Assembly: GCA_965218625.1 (NCBI GenBank)
Contig: CBDCLG010000020.1
Coordinates: forward strand, 1 to 64,000
DNA: 64,000 nucleotides
Direction of reading: 5' to 3'
From: Bin5 sp965218625
Lineage (GTDB): Bacteria; Chloroflexota; Anaerolineae; Caldilineales; Caldilineaceae
Shown: one piece after another, positions 59,050 through 64,000 of the stretch
How the letters are laid out: every line of letters begins with the position of its first letter
How positions within the stretch are numbered: the first letter of the stretch is position 1
The notes under the pieces: generated by a model
Told to the model about the DNA's origin: nothing
The model's database searches: none
Seen by the model: only the letters and a program-made list of their open reading frames with translations
Position numbers and translations under genes: made by a program

Positions 59050-60435
59050 TCAGTCACCCGCCGGCCTGGCCTGCTTCGCTACTCCCACAATCTGGTCCAG
59101 GACGTCGGTTACTTCCTCATCCAGGTCTTCGGGCTTCGCCAGTGCAGCCAACCGATGATAGGTCGACTTACTCATGGGATTGGGGTGCCCAATGCGGTTG
59201 TAGAACTCCACGAATACTCGATCAAGAAAGTCACTCCCCTTGCCTTCGCGCCAGAAATCGTCGTTTGGGTTCTGCAACGCAATTGGAGGGACGAGAAATT
59301 GAATGACATCATCCATAAGATCGATTCGTCTGATCCGTTCTTGCTCTCTGTTTTGCCCAAAAATCGGGCCTGGCTCGGGCCATTCATCAGTTACTGTGGA
59401 TTTGGCGTATTCACGCAAAACAGTTGGCGAAGCCAGGTAGTTTTCGATTTCTCTTTTCTTCCACTGAATTGCCAGCAAGGAAGAACTAGCTTCACCAACT
59501 GGCACGTCGCGGTCATTGATTACGATTCCAACGAGGTCTGGCTTGGCTTCACGTAACCCATAGAACTGGTCTCGCGCCTTGCTCGGCTGATTTCCCACAT
59601 ACTTCACAAAGGGCCTATCGAGCAGTTCCTTCGCGCGATGATCTAGAGTTTGTGCTAAGGAACGCAAATTGGAAAGATCGGTCGGACCTTCAAGATAAAG
59701 CACCCACCCGGTCTGCTCTGCCTGATAGTAATTCTCATAGCCGATCTCACTCAGAGCCTTTGAAACCTGTGCCTTTGCAGAGCTTCCATCAATGCGATGA
59801 GGTTGACCAACAAAGGCGACTACCATGTCCCGGCCTGCGGCCTCGTTCAGGATCATCTCCGAGTGACTAGCTGCTATGATCTGGCTGCCCATTTCGGAGG
59901 CGATTTCCGACAACAAGTGATAGATCTGTTGTTGCCGCAATATCTCAAGGTGTGCGTCAGGTTCGTCTAGCAAGAGGACTGATGAACGATTTGTGTAGAG
60001 GTATGCAAGTAACAGCAGCGTCTGCTGTAGCCCTCGGCCCGAAGAGGAGAGAGCCAAGGAAACACCAGACGAGTCACTGTAAGACATTGTGATCTCGCCG
60101 CGTTCGGCGATGTAGTCTGGCCTATCCAGCTTAACCCCGAAGAGTTGCCTAATATGTTCTTGAACTTTCCACCACTCATGGGAATGGTTCTCCGCTAAAT
60201 TGTGGCACAAGTTTCGCAATACTTGAGCGGTCTGGCCCTCACCAATGAGGACATTTACTCGGCCCAACTCCCACCTTGGCTCGACCGCTGCCAGCCCAGA
60301 CATAGGTGGCAGATACGCGACCTTTGTCTGTAGCGCTTGGTCAGGAATTGGCATCCTATCCACGGGTTTTGCTTCTCCGTCTATACGCAGAGGACGACAA
60401 TAGAATGAATCTACACTGGCATATTCGAATTCCAT
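59050..60435 (-). CDS. OLD-like ATPase/nuclease, main fragment
   Basis: 461 residues from ATG 60435, but the open frame and homology extend upstream. Contains the ABC-type signature SSSGRGLQQTLLLLAYL, Walker B SVLLLDEPDAHLE and the switch ASHSEMIL. A C-terminal TOPRIM-like region follows, with LEGPTDLSNLRSL and the acidic VINDRD. OLD-family enzymes are ATP-dependent nucleases, several of them in phage defence. The Walker A motif is in the fragment at 60589-60810, and between the two the coding frame shifts twice. GC content is lower than in neighbouring trmB and thrC, suggesting transfer. Confidence 0.7.
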   Translation of the reverse strand: MEFEYASVDSFYCRPLRIDGEAKPVDRMPIPDQALQTKVAYLPPMSGLAAVEPRWELGRVNVLIGEGQTAQVLRNLCHNLAENHSHEWWKVQEHIRQLFGVKLDRPDYIAERGEITMSYSDSSGVSLALSSSGRGLQQTLLLLAYLYTNRSSVLLLDEPDAHLEILRQQQIYHLLSEIASEMGSQIIAASHSEMILNEAAGRDMVVAFVGQPHRIDGSSAKAQVSKALSEIGYENYYQAEQTGWVLYLEGPTDLSNLRSLAQTLDHRAKELLDRPFVKYVGNQPSKARDQFYGLREAKPDLVGIVINDRDVPVGEASSSLLAIQWKKREIENYLASPTVLREYAKSTVTDEWPEPGPIFGQNREQERIRRIDLMDDVIQFLVPPIALQNPNDDFWREGKGSDFLDRVFVEFYNRIGHPNPMSKSTYHRLAALAKPEDLDEEVTDVLDQIVGVAKQARPAGD

Positions 60436-60810
60436 ACCGCAGCACCAGCACTCACTGTCTGTGATACCGTCTACGACAATGTCAATTCGGATGTTTTGTG
60501 GACGCGGCTTGTCATCGTCCTTTGTTATGCCCAGTGCGTACGCGTAGATTGCGCCACAGCAGGTCCGCCCTGGGAACAGGAATCGCGATTAGATCACGGC
60601 GATTGATCGTGACGACCGGTCGACTTTTTGGAGCCGACTTGCCTCGATACTTTTCCTGCCAACTGCGCAGCCCCTGTTCCATAATGCTAGGGCCTGAAGC
60701 GCGGAAGTCTTTCCTGAATCATTTGGCCCAATAAAAACGACTGAAGTGCCCAGTGGAACATCCACTTCTTCAAATCGCTTGAAGTTTCGTATCTCAATGT
60801 TCGTCAGCAT
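60436..60810 (-). pseudogene. N-terminal part of the OLD-like ATPase, interrupted by two compensating frameshifts
   Basis: ATG 60810 starts MLTNIEIRNFKRFEEVDVPLG with Walker A GPNDSGKTSALQALALW. After that the family sequence (EQGLRSWQEKYRG, then VVTINRRDLIAIPVP and ADLLWRNLRVRTGHNK) continues in a second frame. It returns to the first with DDDKPRPQNIRIDIVVDG leading into the main fragment. A missing base at the CC 60679-60680 and an extra base at the CC 60519-60520 account for both shifts. In the net frame this leaves a stop at 60589-60591. Confidence 0.75.
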
Positions 60811-60821
60811 GACTGACCTCC

Positions 60822-60845
60822 GCTACTTTGCCATTGCAAAGTAGC
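60822..60845. terminator. Perfect 10-bp hairpin between trmB and the OLD-like gene
   Basis: GCTACTTTGC / GCAAAGTAGC with a 4-base loop, located 17 bases after the trmB stop and 11 bases before the next start, both genes on the minus strand. It has no U-run. It could be a terminator, an mRNA end-protecting structure, or an operator for the downstream gene. Confidence 0.4.
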
Positions 60846-60862
60846 CGCGTCCCTGTCTTATG

Positions 60863-61687
60863 TCAGGTTTTGCACCGTGTCTCGTCGCGCCTGCAAAAAT
60901 AGCACACCCAGACCGGCATACCATTCTCACGGCACCAGTGCTCGCGATGCGTCGCGACATACGGGCCGACCCGATCGGCAAGCCCCGGACAGTGGTCGCC
61001 GAAGGCCGGATGGCTGCTGACAAGATGGCGCACCAGCGCCCCGTAAGGCTCCACGTCGCTCTTGAAATGCAGGTAGCCGCCGGGACGAATCTTGGCTGCA
61101 AGAAGGTCGACGAAAGGGGGCGAAAACAGGCGCTTGACCTTATGTTGCGCCTTCCACCACGGGTCGGGAAAGAGCACATGCATCGCATCCACTCGACCAT
61201 CGGGAATAGCAGGCGGCAGGCCCACCCGCACATCGTCATCGCTGAGCCACAGGTTTTCCAGCCCGATCTTCTCCACGCGACGCAACGCCAGCCGCACGGC
61301 CTTGGTCCTCACCTCAAAGCCGACAAACCGACTTTCGGGCATGCGCGCGGCCCGGTCCAGGAGAAAGTCACCGCGGCCGAAACCGATCTCTATCTCCAGC
61401 GGCCGCGCGCTGTCAATCTCCCGGCGAAATCGCTCACCATTGGCGGCCCGAACATCGTTGAGCGCCATGGCGCGCACAAATGGCCGGTCCATTCCCCATG
61501 CCGGAAGTAGATCAAAGTGAGGGCGCTTGCGGGGGTCGCCTCCAATCAGCCCCTTTCCTGCCTGCCAGTCGGCGTAGAGCTTCGCCCGCTCGGCATCGGT
61601 CAACTCCTCCCAGGCAAAGTCCATCCGCCCCTGGGAAAAGGATGTGGCGTGGTAGTCGAGCCCCTGCTGACCGTCCTCTTCGTTCAC
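60863..61687 (-). CDS. trmB: tRNA (guanine-N7-)-methyltransferase
   Basis: 274 residues. Methylates G46 of tRNA. The SAM motif LEIEIGFGRGDFL and the family signature VLFPDPWWKAQHKVKRLFSPPF (usually FPDPWPKKRHxKRR) are present, with KSDVEPYG near the C-terminus. The N-terminal 90 residues are longer than usual and the Pro-Lys part of the signature is changed to WWKAQ. AGGAAC lies before GTG 61687. Confidence 0.85.
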   Translation of the reverse strand: MNEEDGQQGLDYHATSFSQGRMDFAWEELTDAERAKLYADWQAGKGLIGGDPRKRPHFDLLPAWGMDRPFVRAMALNDVRAANGERFRREIDSARPLEIEIGFGRGDFLLDRAARMPESRFVGFEVRTKAVRLALRRVEKIGLENLWLSDDDVRVGLPPAIPDGRVDAMHVLFPDPWWKAQHKVKRLFSPPFVDLLAAKIRPGGYLHFKSDVEPYGALVRHLVSSHPAFGDHCPGLADRVGPYVATHREHWCRENGMPVWVCYFCRRDETRCKT

Positions 61688-61799
61688 CGCGTTCCTGGAT
61701 CCGTTGGCGTAGCGGCTGCCTTCATCATCACATCGACACTTCGGACTCTATGTGACCTTCACGCGGCGATACGGCGGCCGCGAACGCAAGCCGGCACGG

Positions 61800-63143
61800 T
61801 CATGTGAGCCGGCGCTGGATCGTCTCCCTCACGATATCCGCATCGGCGGGCAGATAGACCGGCGGGTTGGCCAAGTCGCTCTCCACTTCCAGCAGTGTGC
61901 CTTCGTGGTAGCCGACCTTGAACGGCGTGAACTTCAATCCGTGCGCGGTACTGATGACAACGACCCGCTCGCTCCTCTTGACGACCTTCCGCTCCAGCAG
62001 CTTGAAGAGCGCCGCCAGCGCCGCGCCAGTGTGCGGACATGTGTACATTCCCGTGGTATCCGCCATCGCTGCGGCCGCAGCGATCTCATGCTCACTAACC
62101 TGCTCGACAATGCCCTCGGTCTCCTGAATCGCCTGCACCGCTTTCTCGTAGCTGACAGGATCACCGATCTGTATCGCGGACGCCAGCGTCGACTCAGCCT
62201 CTACGCTGACCTTTTCACGGAAGTCGTTCAAATAACTGAGATAAAAAGGGTTGGCCCTGCTGGCCTGGGCCGCGACCAGACGGGGCAGACGGGTGATAAT
62301 GCCGACCTCCTGCATCATCTTCAGCCCCTTGTACAGCGCGCTGATGTTGCCCAGATTTCCCACGGGGATAATGATCCAATCAGGTATCTCCCAGTCAAAC
62401 TGCTGCACGATTTCCACGCCGACGGTTTTCTGGCCTTCTATCCGCAGCGAATTCATCGAATTGGCGAGGTATATCGAAGAATCGGGGCTTTCACCGTCAT
62501 GGGTAATCTCGCGAATGACGCGCATGCAGCCGTCAAAGTCCGTGTCAAGCGCAAGAACGTATGCGCCGTTCGCGATCGGCTGTATCAGCTGCGCAGGGCT
62601 GACCTTGCCCTCCGGCAGAAAGATGACCGCGGGAATGCCTGCTGCTGCAGCATAGGCGGCAAGCGCGGCGCTGGTATCACCAGTGCTTGCGCACGCGACC
62701 GCCCTGACCGGCACGCCTACTTCCTGCATCTGTTTGACAACGCTGATCAACACCGTCATGCCCAGGTCCTTGAAGCTGCCGGTGTGGCTAATGCCGCATA
62801 ACTTCACCCACAGCTCGGACAGGCCAACCTGTCGGCCAAGCCGCTCAGCCCAGAAGAGGTTGGAGTTGCCCTCGTACATGCTGACGACATTGTCATCAGC
62901 GATTGTGGGCATGATCCACTCTTTCTTGCCCCATACGCCGCTGCCGTAGGGCCACTCGGTCGTACCGACCCGCTCGTCGAAAAGACGCTTCCATTCGTCA
63001 GCCGAACGAGCCCGCAATGCGTCAATGTCGTGCTGCACCTCAAGCAGACCGCCGCATTTGGGGCAGGTGTAAATTACTTCAAGGACCGAATATGTCCCTG
63101 GACAGCCGCGGAAGCAGCGAAAGTGGGATTTAAGTTCGGACAT
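61800..63143 (-). CDS. thrC: Threonine synthase
   Basis: 447 residues, PLP enzyme making threonine from O-phosphohomoserine. The N-terminal zinc-ribbon-like part (FRCFRGC, CPKCGG) is followed by the fold-type-II core with PLP Lys125 in HTGSFKDLGMT, the phosphate loop PVGNLGNISAL, and STGDTSAALAAYAAAAGIPA. This is the short, thermophile/plant-like class. Start ATG 63143 has a weak ribosome site. No other threonine genes are adjacent. Confidence 0.9.
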   Translation of the reverse strand: MSELKSHFRCFRGCPGTYSVLEVIYTCPKCGGLLEVQHDIDALRARSADEWKRLFDERVGTTEWPYGSGVWGKKEWIMPTIADDNVVSMYEGNSNLFWAERLGRQVGLSELWVKLCGISHTGSFKDLGMTVLISVVKQMQEVGVPVRAVACASTGDTSAALAAYAAAAGIPAVIFLPEGKVSPAQLIQPIANGAYVLALDTDFDGCMRVIREITHDGESPDSSIYLANSMNSLRIEGQKTVGVEIVQQFDWEIPDWIIIPVGNLGNISALYKGLKMMQEVGIITRLPRLVAAQASRANPFYLSYLNDFREKVSVEAESTLASAIQIGDPVSYEKAVQAIQETEGIVEQVSEHEIAAAAAMADTTGMYTCPHTGAALAALFKLLERKVVKRSERVVVISTAHGLKFTPFKVGYHEGTLLEVESDLANPPVYLPADADIVRETIQRRLT

Positions 63144-63332
63144 GGAGATTCACCACAATGGCGGGCGCCAAGTCACGCCCGGCAGCGCCGACCCTTCGAG
63201 TCTGGCATCTACCTGGAAGACGTGACGGAAGAATCACGGACAGTGCGCGTACTGTAACATAGCGAAATTGAGCCAAAGAAGGAAGGCTTTCGCGCCACGT
63301 GGGCGGGATCGCGTACTCCAATGGCAGAGAGG

Positions 63333-64000
63333 TCAGGTAAGGCGTTTTCTGAACTCGGCCGTCAACGCGGGCACGGCCTCAAACAGGTCATCGACGATGC
63401 CGTACTTGGCGCGCTCGAAAATCGGCGCTTCGCCATCTTTATTGATGGCGACAATAATCTTGCTGTTGCCCATCCCGGCGAGATGCTGGATCGCGCCGGA
63501 AATCCCGCAGGCTATGTACAGGTCCGGCCTGACAGTCTTGCCTGTCTGTCCCACCTGGTGCTTGTAGGGAATGTAACCGGCGTCGACTGCGGCCCGGCTG
63601 GCTCCGAGCGCCGCGCCCAGAGTCTCGGCCAGCTCTCCGACGATTTCGAACCCTTTGGCAGGGTCCGCGGCCACGCCGCGCCCGCCCGAAACGATGATAT
63701 GAGCGTCGGTCAGCCCGATCTCGCCCGAATCCGCGGCACGAAAATCGATGACTTTCTCACGAATCTCGTCTTCATCCAGCGCCACATCCAACATTTCCAG
63801 CGCGCCTGGACCGCCCAGCGGTTCCGGCATCGGAAATGAACGCGGGCGCACGCTCGCAACCGCCAAACTGCTCTCAAAGCGAAGCTCCGCTCGAATGTTG
63901 CCCGAATAGATTGTGCGCGCGGCCACCAACTCGCCTCCCTCGACCCACAGATCGGAGGCGTTGGCGGCAATACCGGCCTGCTGCCGGCAGGCTACGGTCG
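63333..64000 (-). CDS. etfA: Electron transfer flavoprotein alpha subunit (5' end outside window)
   Basis: About 222 C-terminal residues; the frame continues past the right edge. The FAD-binding domain is clear: VSGGRGVAADPAKGF, AVDAGYIPYKHQVGQTGKTVRPDLYIACGISGAIQHLAGM and SKIIVAINKD, the FixB/EtfA signature. Upstream part reads NASDLWVEGGELVAARTIYSGN, also typical. ETF accepts electrons from acyl-CoA dehydrogenases. The beta subunit would be expected beyond the edge. Confidence 0.92.
   Translation of the reverse strand, partial: TVACRQQAGIAANASDLWVEGGELVAARTIYSGNIRAELRFESSLAVASVRPRSFPMPEPLGGPGALEMLDVALDEDEIREKVIDFRAADSGEIGLTDAHIIVSGGRGVAADPAKGFEIVGELAETLGAALGASRAAVDAGYIPYKHQVGQTGKTVRPDLYIACGISGAIQHLAGMGNSKIIVAINKDGEAPIFERAKYGIVDDLFEAVPALTAEFRKRLT

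Overview
The window is high-GC bacterial DNA with dense, mostly co-directional gene blocks. It most likely comes from a member of the Chloroflexota. The pointers are an isopentenyl phosphate kinase, Pro/Thr-rich linkers in LysM and zinc-ribbon surface proteins, short-form HisG with HisZ, and a large homodimeric-type pyruvate dehydrogenase E1 beside its E2. No rRNA, tRNA or CRISPR array was seen. The genus cannot be fixed from the sequence alone.

Layout. 1-5300: a partial NHL propeller gene, a frameshifted uronate-dehydrogenase-like gene, and pyruvate dehydrogenase E1 and E2. 5472-12693: a tight five-gene (+) cluster of BtaA-like aminocarboxypropyl transferase, acyl-adenylating ligase, UbiA-family prenyltransferase, a PEP-synthase/rifampin-phosphotransferase-like enzyme and a GNAT acyltransferase. 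No pathway I know combines these, and it is the best candidate here for an undescribed metabolic system. 12757-18206: a degenerate SDR, a malate/lactate-type dehydrogenase, and a TPP-riboswitch-controlled thiamine-precursor ABC operon.

18267-27573 is a foreign, partly AT-richer defence island: higBA, a small zinc protein, a HEPN/Abi_C-like protein, a TIR-SLATT pair, and a type-ISP-like restriction-modification enzyme. It is bracketed and subdivided by seven copies of a 181-bp MITE with TA target duplications. One copy sits inside higB. Five lie in a tandem array with an exact 282-bp period.

27580-37148: a heterodimeric ABC exporter with a possible attenuator leader, tandem PQQ sugar dehydrogenase-cytochrome c fusions, and an SDR. 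37275-43644: a cobalamin-riboswitch-controlled operon for corrinoid uptake and salvage. 43786-49218: fmdB-hisZ-hisG, rmlC, selA and ipk. 49304-57175: a promoter and an elaborately folded RNA leader before a site-2 protease, then overlapping genes for LysM, HEAT, unknown, TPR, FecR-like and GT-C proteins. 57247-64000: a second UbiA-family protein, a membrane protein, an OLD-like ATPase/nuclease with two compensating frameshifts, trmB, thrC and the end of etfA.

Four single-base indels at short G/C runs break the uronate dehydrogenase, restriction-modification and OLD-like genes. They may be decay or consensus error.
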